Of a DNA stretch of 64,000 nucleotides, positions 34,797 through 44,300 are shown one piece after another. The stretch is from contig NZ_BTPU01000036.1 of NCBI RefSeq assembly GCF_036985595.1, forward strand, positions 1 through 64,000, in the 5' to 3' direction. A program made the translations under genes and the position numbers. Every line of letters starts with the position of its first letter. The first letter of the stretch is position 1. The notes beneath the pieces are model-generated. The model saw only the letters and a program-made list of their open reading frames with translations. It was not told the DNA's origin and ran no database searches. Source of the DNA: Vallitalea maricola (GTDB lineage Bacteria; Bacillota; Clostridia; Lachnospirales; Vallitaleaceae).

Positions 34797-35780
34797 ATGA
34801 AAAAGATTATAAACAATCCTGACGAAGTCGTAAGTGAAATGCTTCAAGGTTTGGTAAAAGCTAATCCTCAGCTTCAATATTCCAAAGATTTGGAAGTAGT
34901 ATCTAAGATAGATAAAGAAAACAAAGTAGGCCTTGTATCAGGTGGCGGAAGTGGACATGAACCTGCACATGCAGGTTATGTAGGAAAAGGAATGCTTGAT
35001 GCTGCTGTAGCTGGAAATGTTTTTGCATCTCCATCACCAGACAGGATATTAAAAGGAATACAAGAAGCAGATGCAGGTGAAGGTGTTCTACTTATCATCA
35101 AAAACTACTCAGGAGATATCATGAATTTCTCTATGGCAAAAGATTTGGCTGAGATGGAAGATATAAAAGTTGAGATGGTTGTAGTAAAAGATGATGTTGC
35201 AGTAAAAGACAGTACTTATTCAACTGGGCGCAGAGGGATTGCTGGTACAGTATTCGTTCATAAGCTAGCTGGAGCCAAAGCGGCAGCAGGTGGAAGCCTT
35301 GATGAAGTGAAAAAAGTTGCAGAGAAGACCATTGCTAATATACGTAGTATGGGTATGGCTATGACTTCATGTATCCTTCCTGGTGTAGGTGTACCTGGTT
35401 TCTCATTAGGTGATAATGAAATAGAGATTGGTATGGGAATACATGGCGAACCTGGAGTTGAAAGAACAACTGTGAAAACTGCAGCTGAGCTTGCTGAAAT
35501 TCTATGCAATAGGATTCTTGAAGACTATGATTATAGTAACAGTGAAGTTGCTGTGATGGTTAACGGTCTTGGAGCTACACCTTTAATGGAACTATATATA
35601 CTTAATAACGAAGTTGAAAAAATTCTATCAGAGAAAAATATTAAGATACACAAAGCTTTAGTAGGTAATTATATGACAGCACTTGAAATGTCAGGATGCT
35701 CAATAACATTATTAAAACTTGACGAGGAATTAATTAATTTGCTGGACGCTCCTTGTGATACCCCAGCTTTGAAAGTTTAG
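34797..35780 (+). CDS. Dihydroxyacetone kinase, DhaK-type subunit
   Basis: A 328-residue substrate-binding subunit. The ATG at 34797 suits the AGGAGG site better than the GTG at 34791. It opens KKIINNPDEVVSEMLQGLVK, and VSGGGSGHEPAHAGYVGKGM followed by LDAAVAGNVFASPS is the family signature. The histidine that binds the keto group covalently is in EIGMGIHGEPGVE. DhaK normally works with DhaL and the phosphotransfer protein DhaM or with ATP. DhaL is encoded next, but no DhaM is seen. The true substrate may be another short hydroxyketone or aldehyde arising from the imported compound. Confidence 0.88.
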   Translation: MKKIINNPDEVVSEMLQGLVKANPQLQYSKDLEVVSKIDKENKVGLVSGGGSGHEPAHAGYVGKGMLDAAVAGNVFASPSPDRILKGIQEADAGEGVLLIIKNYSGDIMNFSMAKDLAEMEDIKVEMVVVKDDVAVKDSTYSTGRRGIAGTVFVHKLAGAKAAAGGSLDEVKKVAEKTIANIRSMGMAMTSCILPGVGVPGFSLGDNEIEIGMGIHGEPGVERTTVKTAAELAEILCNRILEDYDYSNSEVAVMVNGLGATPLMELYILNNEVEKILSEKNIKIHKALVGNYMTALEMSGCSITLLKLDEELINLLDAPCDTPALKV

Positions 35781-35788
35781 GTGATAAT

Positions 35789-36427
35789 ATGAATATTAAA
35801 ATAACTTCTAAAGAATATGTAGAATATATTGAGTTGGTAACTAAGAAAATAGAAGAGAACAAAGACTATATAACTAAGCTTGATTCCATAACTGGTGACG
35901 GTGACCATTGGGTTAATATTAACATGGGTTTCCAGAAACTAGTTGAGAATAAGGAACTATTATTATCATTGAAGCTTGGTGACATGTTCAAAAAAATCGG
36001 TATGCTGATTATGAGTACTGTTGGAGGTTCATCAGGAGTTTTATATGGTAGTGCGTTTATAAGTGCTGCAAAAACTATTGGTGACAAAGAAGAAATGGAC
36101 ATCAATCTATTATGTGATGTCTTAGAAGCTGAACTTAATGCAATTATGGAGAGAGGTAATGCAAAACCAAACTTCAAAACTATGATTGACAGTATGTATC
36201 CAGCAGTTAACGCATTGAAAGATGCTCTTGATAAGAAGCTTGACGATTATGATGCATTACAAGCAATGAAGCAGGGTGCTATTGATGGAATGAATAGTAC
36301 AAAAGATATGGAAGCAGTTAGAGGACGTGCTTGCTACCAGCCTAACAAAGGGGTTGGACATCTGGATCCAGGAGCTGTTACCATGTGTTATCAGCTTGAA
36401 GTACTAGTTGACTATTTGTGTAAATAA
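35789..36427 (+). CDS. Dihydroxyacetone kinase, DhaL-type nucleotide-binding subunit
   Basis: A 212-residue all-helical subunit that holds the nucleotide. The Mg-binding block ITGDGDHWVNINMGF near residue 34 has the required aspartates, GGSSGVLYG binds phosphate, and the end reads GVGHLDPGAVTMCYQ. A GGTGATAAT site precedes the ATG eight bases after dhaK. It closes the operon at a strong terminator. With no DhaM in the window, either a distant DhaM recharges ADP or ATP is exchanged directly. GRACYQPNKG replaces the usual GRASYLG-type loop, a mild oddity. Confidence 0.88.
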   Translation: MNIKITSKEYVEYIELVTKKIEENKDYITKLDSITGDGDHWVNINMGFQKLVENKELLLSLKLGDMFKKIGMLIMSTVGGSSGVLYGSAFISAAKTIGDKEEMDINLLCDVLEAELNAIMERGNAKPNFKTMIDSMYPAVNALKDALDKKLDDYDALQAMKQGAIDGMNSTKDMEAVRGRACYQPNKGVGHLDPGAVTMCYQLEVLVDYLCK

Positions 36428-36467
36428 GTAGTATAATGTTACTAAAATATAGCAAATTATGATTTAT

Positions 36468-36495
36468 TATAGGGTAGTTTCTACCCTATTTTTTC
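36468..36495 (+). terminator. Terminator of the desulfidase-Liv-DhaKL operon
   Basis: ATAGGGTAG pairs with CTACCCTAT around TTT, followed by six T residues. A strong rho-independent signal 40 bases after dhaL. Confidence 0.93.
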
Positions 36496-36587
36496 CTTAT
36501 AAGAAACTCCATTGTTTAAGCACATTAAAATTAACTTTTAACAATGTGTAAAGAAGACTTACTAATGGACAAATTGCTTTGCTGAAT

Positions 36588-36605
36588 GAGGCGTAGCCTC
36601 TTTTC
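36588..36605 (+). terminator. Small hairpin with T run ahead of the regulator gene
   Basis: GAGGC-GTA-GCCTC followed by TTTTC, ending a few bases before the AGGAGG ribosome site of the regulator. The five-pair stem is short; it may be an attenuator or merely local structure. Confidence 0.35.
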
Positions 36606-36620
36606 TTAGGAGGTATTTTT

Positions 36621-38339
36621 ATGTATCTTGTTGAATTAAAAGAAATAGCTTCCAAGTTTGCTGAAACTATATCTAAGATTCTTAATATTGATGTAATTAT
36701 TGTTGATGATAAATATAATATGATTGGTAATACGTTCTATTACACCGATGAACCAACACCTATAAGTAGATATTCTATGCTAGGTGAGGTTATGCATACT
36801 GGTAAAGTAGTTGCAGTTAGCGATAAATCTACTTATAAACATTGTAAGAACTGTCCGGATTTGAAGAAATGTGCTATATCTGGTCTTGTCAGTGTACCTA
36901 TTTTCTTTGAAAATAAAGTAGTCGGTGCCATTGCACTGTTGGTACCTGTTAATAAGACTAGTCCTGTTTTTGAAAATCTACAAAACTCTATAGAATTTCT
37001 TGAAAGAATGTCGGACTTGCTTAGTTCAAAACTTAATAGTATAGATAATTATAATAAGCTTAATGTTATAAAAAAAGAGCGGGAAATCATCATTAATATG
37101 ATAGAAGATGCCTTAGTTCTTATTAATAACAAAAAAGAGGTTGTTCATTATAATCAACAGTTCGAGAAATATTTTAAGATAGAAAAAGACATCACAGGTG
37201 ATAACATTGAACAAATAATTGACCATCAACTAATCCATGAGACGATGATATTCAGAGAAGATTTCTCATACAAAGTTTTTTCTTATGATAAAGGAAACAA
37301 CAGTTTTTATGGATTTATATCCAGTAGGAATATCATAATAAATGGTATTGATCATGGAATGCTTTTAACATTTAAAAGTATTGGAAAAGTATATAACGCT
37401 CTGAATGAAATAATGGATAATAAAGTTAATATATCATTTGATACCCTATTAGGTAATGACCCTGTTTTTGTAGATCAGATTAATAAGGCAAAACAGTTGT
37501 CTGTAACATCTGAAAATATATTGATATGTGGTAATCCGGGTCTAGGAAAGTCTGTTTTATCAAGGGCTATCCATAATTTTTCTGATAGGTCGAACCAATA
37601 TTTTTTATATGTGGATTGTGAAAACATCCCTTATGAACTTTTGGAACATGAGATTTTTGGTAGTGAAAATGAAACTACAGTTCTTAACCCTAGTATTGGT
37701 AAACTTAGAATGGCACATAAAGGTACTATATTCTTTAAAAATATCTCTGAAATGCCTTTGTATCTACAAAAAAGATTAGTTGAAGTAATAAAGACCAAGC
37801 AAATAAAATTAGGAACATACAAAGGATTTAACCTAGATATCAGAATGATTTTTGATACAAGTCAAGATTTGACTTCTCTTGTAAAACAAGGAAGTTTCGA
37901 CGAGGAACTTTATTATAGGATTTCAAAAAATACTATAACTATACCATCCCTTGAAGAACGTAAAGGTGATATAAAAATCATAGTAGATAATACATTGAAT
38001 AAACTTAAAAACAAGTATATGAAGAAAAATCTACTGATACAAGAAGAAGTATTGGATATGATGTATAATTATAGTTGGCCCAATAATGTTCGTGAAATAG
38101 AAAAGGTAATGGAGAGAATCATTTGTAACAGTGATTCTGATGTAATAACATCAGAAGATGTAAAACACTTGAATTTTGCAAGTGATAGCAATAAAGAAAT
38201 AATGAATGTAGAAGATATGGAAAAAGAACTAATAATAAAGATGATGAAAAAATATAAATCCAAAAACCAAGTAGCAGAAGCTATGGGTATAGGTAGAGCA
38301 ACACTATATAGAAAATTGAAAAAATATGAGCTTAATTAA
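36621..38339 (+). CDS. Sigma-54-activator-like regulator lacking GAFTGA
   Basis: A 572-residue regulator. Residues 1-140 look like a GAF-type sensor with a cysteine cluster (CKNCPDLKKC at about 75-85) that could bind metal or sense redox. Residues 145-260 are PAS-like. Residues 275-510 are an AAA+ domain with Walker A GNPGLGKS, but where GAFTGA should stand it reads EIFGSENETTVLNPSIGKL, and the usual LFLDEIGDM Walker B is FFKNISEMP. The C-terminus is a Fis-type HTH (NQVAEAMGIGRATLYRKLKK). It cannot contact sigma-54 in the usual way, so it probably acts at sigma-A promoters. Placed just behind the desulfidase operon, it is the likely controller. Confidence 0.82.
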   Translation: MYLVELKEIASKFAETISKILNIDVIIVDDKYNMIGNTFYYTDEPTPISRYSMLGEVMHTGKVVAVSDKSTYKHCKNCPDLKKCAISGLVSVPIFFENKVVGAIALLVPVNKTSPVFENLQNSIEFLERMSDLLSSKLNSIDNYNKLNVIKKEREIIINMIEDALVLINNKKEVVHYNQQFEKYFKIEKDITGDNIEQIIDHQLIHETMIFREDFSYKVFSYDKGNNSFYGFISSRNIIINGIDHGMLLTFKSIGKVYNALNEIMDNKVNISFDTLLGNDPVFVDQINKAKQLSVTSENILICGNPGLGKSVLSRAIHNFSDRSNQYFLYVDCENIPYELLEHEIFGSENETTVLNPSIGKLRMAHKGTIFFKNISEMPLYLQKRLVEVIKTKQIKLGTYKGFNLDIRMIFDTSQDLTSLVKQGSFDEELYYRISKNTITIPSLEERKGDIKIIVDNTLNKLKNKYMKKNLLIQEEVLDMMYNYSWPNNVREIEKVMERIICNSDSDVITSEDVKHLNFASDSNKEIMNVEDMEKELIIKMMKKYKSKNQVAEAMGIGRATLYRKLKKYELN

Positions 38340-38360
38340 TTTTATAACTAAAGAAAAAAT

Positions 38361-38425
38361 GGGCTGTTTCATAATATATTTTTATAGCTGTAAGCTAAAT
38401 GAATATATTATGAGATAGCCCTTTA
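38361..38425 (+). terminator. Terminator after the regulator gene
   Basis: GGGCT with TTCATAATATAT pairs back to ATATATTATGA and AGCCC, then TTTATT. A long stem with one internal bulge. Confidence 0.75.
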
Positions 38426-38431
38426 TTGTTA

Positions 38432-38512
38432 TAGGAAACTTCCTACGGAAGACGTGACGTTGTCACTTTTCTTGCGTAAAAAAATACGATAGTACTAAGG
38501 GAAACTATCGCA
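38432..38512 (+). other. Hairpin-rich intergenic stretch, possible structured RNA
   Basis: Three hairpins stand close together: TAGGAA-AC-TTCCTA at 38432, GTGAC-GT-GTCAC at 38455 and CGATAG-N12-CTATCG at 38487. This short block is clearly richer in G and C than the AT-rich DNA around it. It lies more than 400 bases ahead of the chemoreceptor gene. I do not recognise a known riboswitch. The rest, 38513-38938, is AT-rich with nothing I can name. Confidence 0.3.
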
Positions 38513-38992
38513 AAATACTGTTTATTAAATTACTAAAGGATTATATTATTATACAATAAAATTAACTGTTTGTCAAATTTTGTTGTAGATAATATAATTA
38601 TGACAATTTATGCAATAAAAAGTATATTAATAAATTATTATAGTAATAAAAATGGCATATTGGAGTGTAGGTATTGTAATTTATGCTAGTAGGACTAAAG
38701 ACTTAAATTATATTTTTGTTATAAATATAATTTTTAATAAATTTAACTAATTAGTCAAAAAAATAAATTATTTATAGTAAATATTACTATAACTACTTAA
38801 TGATTATCCAATATCTATGGCATTTGTTAATTAATATTTGAATATAAATTATACAATATGTTACAAAAATAGATGAAATATACTTAAAAATAACAATATA
38901 ATTGCATTATATAGTATATGATAGTATAATATTGATATATGAAAAATATGGAAATTTTAACAAATGACAAACTAGATGGGATGGGTGATTTT

Positions 38993-41152
38993 GTGAAACT
39001 TAAGAGAAATAATAAAATAAAATTCTCTAAAAAAGCTAAACGGTCTAAGGTGGTAACTAATAAATCTATTAATGAAAAAATTAAAAATAAAAAAGTAAAA
39101 GAACAAGAAAAAGTGAAAAGTATCAAAACCTATAATAAAGCGATAAGAGAACGATTTCCATTAAAGCTGAAGTTAACAATTTCACATACTCTTGCAGCAA
39201 TACTACCTATATTGATAATATCATTAGTTATCTTAGGATTAGTTAAAGATACAATGATAAGCCAAGTAAAGAGTAATAATGCAAAATTAATTAATAGCAT
39301 AAACGAAAATATAAATATGAAATTAAAAGAAATAGAGAATACGTCAATGGTTATCATGAGCGATGATTCTCTTGTTAAGACAGTGTCCAAGAGCAAGGAT
39401 GATTATGAAAACCTATTTGATATGTTAAAAGAAAGAGATTCGTTAATCAATGAGAAACTATTCTCTATACAGTATTCCAATACAAGCATTCAAAACATTA
39501 TAATTGTTAAGAAAGATGAAACCATAGAATGTAGAGCTACTCATGGTAAGATATCAGAAGGTTTCTTTGATAGTGACATTTATAAAACGGTAAGTGAAGC
39601 TAGAGGCAGGGCGGTATGGTTAAGCAATGTCTATGATAATCCAGAAAGCATTTATTTAATGAGGAAATTGACTAGAATATCAACTGCACATGAAATTGGT
39701 GTATTGATAATTGAAGTCAAGAAATCATATCTAACAGAAGTCTTTGAAAATGCTGAGGATAAAACAGATGAATTCATTATCGATGAGAATGGAGTTATTG
39801 TATATAATGCTGACGCAGGGAAGTTAGGACAACCTTTCGAAGAGTTTGAAGATATAACAAAAAGAATAAATGGAGAAGAGGAAGTAGTTAGTGACAATTT
39901 TAACCTCTATGGTAAGATGACTTCGTACATAAGATGTAGTAATAATTGGTTCTTTGTGGAACAAATATCTAATAAAGAATTTTTAGGAATTGTAGATGAA
40001 ACTAAAAGTATAATTATATGGCTTTGCCTTGGGATAAGTGTTCTTGCCATTATATTATCCAGCATAGTATCATTGAACATCAGTTATCCTATTAAATACA
40101 TCAGAAATAAAATGAAATTAGTAGAAGATGGTGACCTTACAGCGGTATCTAATATAAAAGGTAAATACGATATGGGTCAGTTATCTCATAGTTATAACAT
40201 GATGCTGCAAAGTACTAAGAACCTCATTAATAATAATAGAGATTTAACCAAGGTAGTATCAGATAATTCGGATCAGGTTGCAGAAATAGCTAGACATTCT
40301 GCTGCTGGTTCAAGAGAAGTTACTATAGCTGTTGAATCTGTTTCACAAGGTGCAATGGAACAAGCAAGAGATGCAGAAAAGGCAGCAAATATTGTTAAGA
40401 AGTTTATTGACAAGTTCAATGAAACAGAAGATTACTTCAATAAAGTTGTTGAGGCTACGGAAGATACAAAAGAAACAAGTGTACAAGCTACAAATATAAT
40501 TAAAGAATTGAATGATAGTACATTAGATGCAACAAAATTATCTAATAATTTTAGAAAAGATATTTTAAGTTTAGTGGATAAATTCAAAGAGATATTAAAT
40601 ATAATTGGACTTATTGATGGAATCAGTGAACAATCAAATCTTCTTGCACTTAATGCAGCTATTGAAGCAGCGAGGGCAGGAGAAGCAGGAAAAGGATTCG
40701 CAGTTGTTGCTGATGAAGTAAGAAAGCTTGCTGTACAATCAAAAGATGCTGCAAAAGATATATCATTGATAGTTGGAAAAGTACATACTGCCACTAGCGA
40801 AACAGCAAAAATGATAGAAGAAGGCGGAAATATTTTTGTAAGACAGCAGGAAGCAGTTAATAAAACAGATGATGCATTTAGTATTATCGTTAAGAATATG
40901 GATCAAATAAAAATTAAAGTGGATCAAGTATTTGAAATGTTAGCAGGATTTGATGAAATCCAAGATGAGGCAATAACTTCCATAACTAGTATAGCATCTA
41001 TAGCTCAAGAATCAGCAGCAGCCATAGAAGAAGTATTAGCTACTGGAGAAGAACAAACATCCTCAGCAGAACAGCTTGTTAATATGTCAGGTGATTTAGC
41101 TAAGGTTATTGAAGAGATGAATAGCAGTCTAGATGAATTTAAAATAGATTAA
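38993..41152 (+). CDS. Methyl-accepting chemotaxis protein with polybasic N-terminus
   Basis: A transmembrane chemoreceptor of about 720 residues. I prefer the GTG at 38993, preceded by GGGTGATTTT; an ATG 18 codons upstream has no ribosome site. A cytoplasmic Lys/Asn-rich tail of about 55 residues precedes TM1 (LTISHTLAAILPILIISLVI). A Cache-type sensor follows, TM2 near residue 345 (IIWLCLGISVLAIILS), HAMP, and the signalling hairpin with GISEQSNLLALNAAIEAARA and the start of the GKGFAVVADEVRKLA tip. No chemotaxis gene is adjacent. The ligand is unknown; Cache sensors often bind amino acids or small acids. Confidence 0.9.
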   Translation: MKLKRNNKIKFSKKAKRSKVVTNKSINEKIKNKKVKEQEKVKSIKTYNKAIRERFPLKLKLTISHTLAAILPILIISLVILGLVKDTMISQVKSNNAKLINSINENINMKLKEIENTSMVIMSDDSLVKTVSKSKDDYENLFDMLKERDSLINEKLFSIQYSNTSIQNIIIVKKDETIECRATHGKISEGFFDSDIYKTVSEARGRAVWLSNVYDNPESIYLMRKLTRISTAHEIGVLIIEVKKSYLTEVFENAEDKTDEFIIDENGVIVYNADAGKLGQPFEEFEDITKRINGEEEVVSDNFNLYGKMTSYIRCSNNWFFVEQISNKEFLGIVDETKSIIIWLCLGISVLAIILSSIVSLNISYPIKYIRNKMKLVEDGDLTAVSNIKGKYDMGQLSHSYNMMLQSTKNLINNNRDLTKVVSDNSDQVAEIARHSAAGSREVTIAVESVSQGAMEQARDAEKAANIVKKFIDKFNETEDYFNKVVEATEDTKETSVQATNIIKELNDSTLDATKLSNNFRKDILSLVDKFKEILNIIGLIDGISEQSNLLALNAAIEAARAGEAGKGFAVVADEVRKLAVQSKDAAKDISLIVGKVHTATSETAKMIEEGGNIFVRQQEAVNKTDDAFSIIVKNMDQIKIKVDQVFEMLAGFDEIQDEAITSITSIASIAQESAAAIEEVLATGEEQTSSAEQLVNMSGDLAKVIEEMNSSLDEFKID

Positions 41153-41159
41153 CAAAAAT

Positions 41160-41185
41160 GGAGCCTTGTCTATGGCTCCTTTTTT
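41160..41185 (+). terminator. Terminator after the chemoreceptor gene
   Basis: GGAGCC pairs with GGCTCC around an eight-base loop, followed by six T residues. Confidence 0.9.
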
Positions 41186-41344
41186 GTATCATAATATTGT
41201 TCCTTTCCACATTATATGATAAAATTAGTTAACATGAAATATTTATAAATATTATACATATTAGACTAATATAAACTGTTGATTGTAGATCAACCATGAG
41301 TATAGATTGTTAATTTATTTAGAGTAGTTAGGGTGTGATTTTAT

Positions 41345-44300
41345 ATGGTTGTACAAAATAAAATGAATTTTACACATCTCCATGTCCATACAGAATATAG
41401 CTTACTGGATGGCTCTAGTAAGATACAAGAACTTATAGCTAGAACAAAAGAATTAGGTATGGATAGTATAGCTATAACGGACCATGGTGTAATGTATGGT
41501 GTTATAGATTTTTACAGAGCTGCAAAAAGTGAAGGAATCAAGCCCATAATTGGTTGTGAAGTGTATGTAGCTGCTAGAAAAAGAACAGATAAAGACTCCC
41601 ATCTTGATTCCACATTCTATCATCTTGTTCTATTAGCCGAAAACCAAGTAGGATATAAAAATTTGATGAAGCTAGTATCAAAAGCTTTTGTAGAAGGTTT
41701 TTATTATAAACCAAGAATAGATCTGGAAATACTTGAAAAGTATAGTGAAGGGATAATTGGAACAAGTGCCTGTCTAGGTGGACAAGTGCAGTCAGCTATA
41801 TTAAATGTATCTTATGATAAGGCTAAAGAGATAGCACTTAGATATAATGAAATACTAGGACAAGGTAATTTTTATTTAGAATTACAAGATCATGGATACA
41901 AAGAGCAGAAACAGGTTAATCAAGAGCTCATCAGACTTAGCAAAGAAACAGGAATACCTCTTATTGCAAGTAATGATGTCCATTATACTTTCAAAGAAGA
42001 TAGTAAAGCACATGATATATTGTTATGTATCCAAACTAACAAAAAAGTTAATGATGAAGATAGAATGAGGTATAAAGGCGGACAATTCTATTTGAAGTCT
42101 CCAGAAGAAATGTATGAACTGTTCCCTTATGCCAAGGAAGCCCTTCAAAATACATATGAGATAGCAAAAAGATGTAACGTTGAATTTGAATTCGGTAACA
42201 CCAAATTACCAAAATTTGATGTACCAAAAGAATATGATGCAAAATCTTATCTAAGAAAACTTTGTCAAGATGGTCTCATAACAAGATATAAAGAACCTTC
42301 CAAGGAATTACAGGAAAGGCTTGATTATGAGCTTTCAGTAATTGAACAAATGGGTTATGTAGATTATTTCTTGATAGTTTGGGATTTCATAAGATATGCA
42401 AAAGATAATGAAATTATGGTAGGTCCAGGTAGAGGATCAGCAGCTGGAAGTATTGTATCGTACACTCTAAGAATTACTGATATTGACCCTATCAAATATA
42501 ATCTGATTTTTGAGAGATTCCTCAATCCAGAACGTGTCAGCATGCCTGATATTGATATTGACTTTTGTTATGAAAGAAGACAAGAGGTAATTGATTATGT
42601 TGTAGAAAAATATGGGGAAGAGAAAGTGGCTCAGATTATTACATTTGGTACAATGGCAGCTAGAGCAGTTATTAGAGATGTAGGTAGAGCACTTGACCTT
42701 CCATATGCACAAGTTGATAAAGTAGCTAAGATGATTCCATCAGAATTAGGAATCAATATTAAGAGAGCGCTGAAAATTAATAGTGAACTAAGTGATCTAT
42801 ATGAAGAAGATGAAGAAACCAAATACTTGATTGATATGTCTATGAGATTAGAAGGGTTGCCAAGACATAGTTCGACTCATGCAGCTGGTGTAGTTATATG
42901 TCAGGAACCTGTTATGGAATACGTACCTCTTAATGCTAATGATGGTGCTATTACAACCCAATTCACTATGACAACTCTAGAAGAATTAGGACTTCTAAAA
43001 ATGGATTTCTTGGGACTTAGGACATTAACAGTAATCCAGAATGCCTTTAAACAGATAACTTATAGAGGAATTGATATAACTGTAGAAGATATAGATTATA
43101 ATGACAAAGAAGTCTATGAACTTATAGGTTCAGGAAAAACCGAAGGTATCTTCCAATTGGAAAGTGCCGGCATGAAAAGCTTTATGAAGGAGCTAAGACC
43201 TGAGAGTCTAGAAGATATTATAGCTGGAATCTCTCTATATAGACCAGGTCCAATGGATTTCATACCAAAATACATAAAAGGTAAACATAATCCTGAAAAA
43301 ATAGAATATACTTGTGCTGAACTTGAACCTATCTTACAGCCTACATATGGTTGTATAGTATATCAAGAACAAGTTATGCAGATTGTTAGAGACCTAGCAG
43401 GATATACATTAGGCAGAAGTGACTTGGTTCGTAGAGCTATGTCTAAGAAAAAAGCCAAAGTCATGGAAAAAGAACGACAGAACTTTATCTATGGTAATGA
43501 AAAAGAAAATGTGAAAGGCTGTATCAATAACGGTATTCCTGAAAAAGTTGCGGGTAAAATCTTTGATGAAATGATTGACTTTGCAAAATACGCTTTTAAT
43601 AAATCCCATGCAGCAGCTTACGCTGTAGTAGCTTATCAAACAGCATGGTTAAAAAAATATTATCCTGTTGAATTTATGGCGGCATTACTTACCTCTGTTA
43701 TGTATAATTCAGCCAAAGTATCTGAATATATAGGAACTTGCAGGAATATGGGAATACAGTTACTCCCACCAGATGTCAATGAAGGATACGCAGACTTCTC
43801 AGTATCAGATGGCAAAATAAGATATGGGCTTGCAGCCATTAAAAATGTAGGGAAATCTGCCATAAAATCTCTTGTGGCTGAAAGAAAAGAAAATGGTGAC
43901 TACATTAGTATAACTAATTTCTGCGAAAGATTAGCAGGTAATGACCTCAATAAAAGGATGATTGAGAGTTTAATAAAAGCTGGTGCTTTTGATTCATTAA
44001 AAGGAACAAGGAAACAATATATGCACTCATATAAAGCAATAATGGATGGCATAATCCAAACTAAAAAAAGAAGCATTGAAGGTCAAATCAATTTATTTGA
44101 TTTTGCTACTGATGAAGAAACAGGTAAGAATCAATTTGATGAGCAATTACCTGATGTTGGAGAGTTTCCAGAAGAAGCATTATTGGCTAATGAAAAAGAA
44201 GTGTTGGGAATATATCTAAGTGGTCATCCATTAGAAAAATACAAAGAAGAAATCAATAGCTTGACCAATGTACGCAGTAGTGATTTTGTTTATTCAGAAG

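Noticed and set aside
36540..36587. TGGACAAATTGCTTTGC as a sigma-54 promoter for the regulator gene
   Set aside because: The spacing between the GG and the possible GC elements does not match the required distance.
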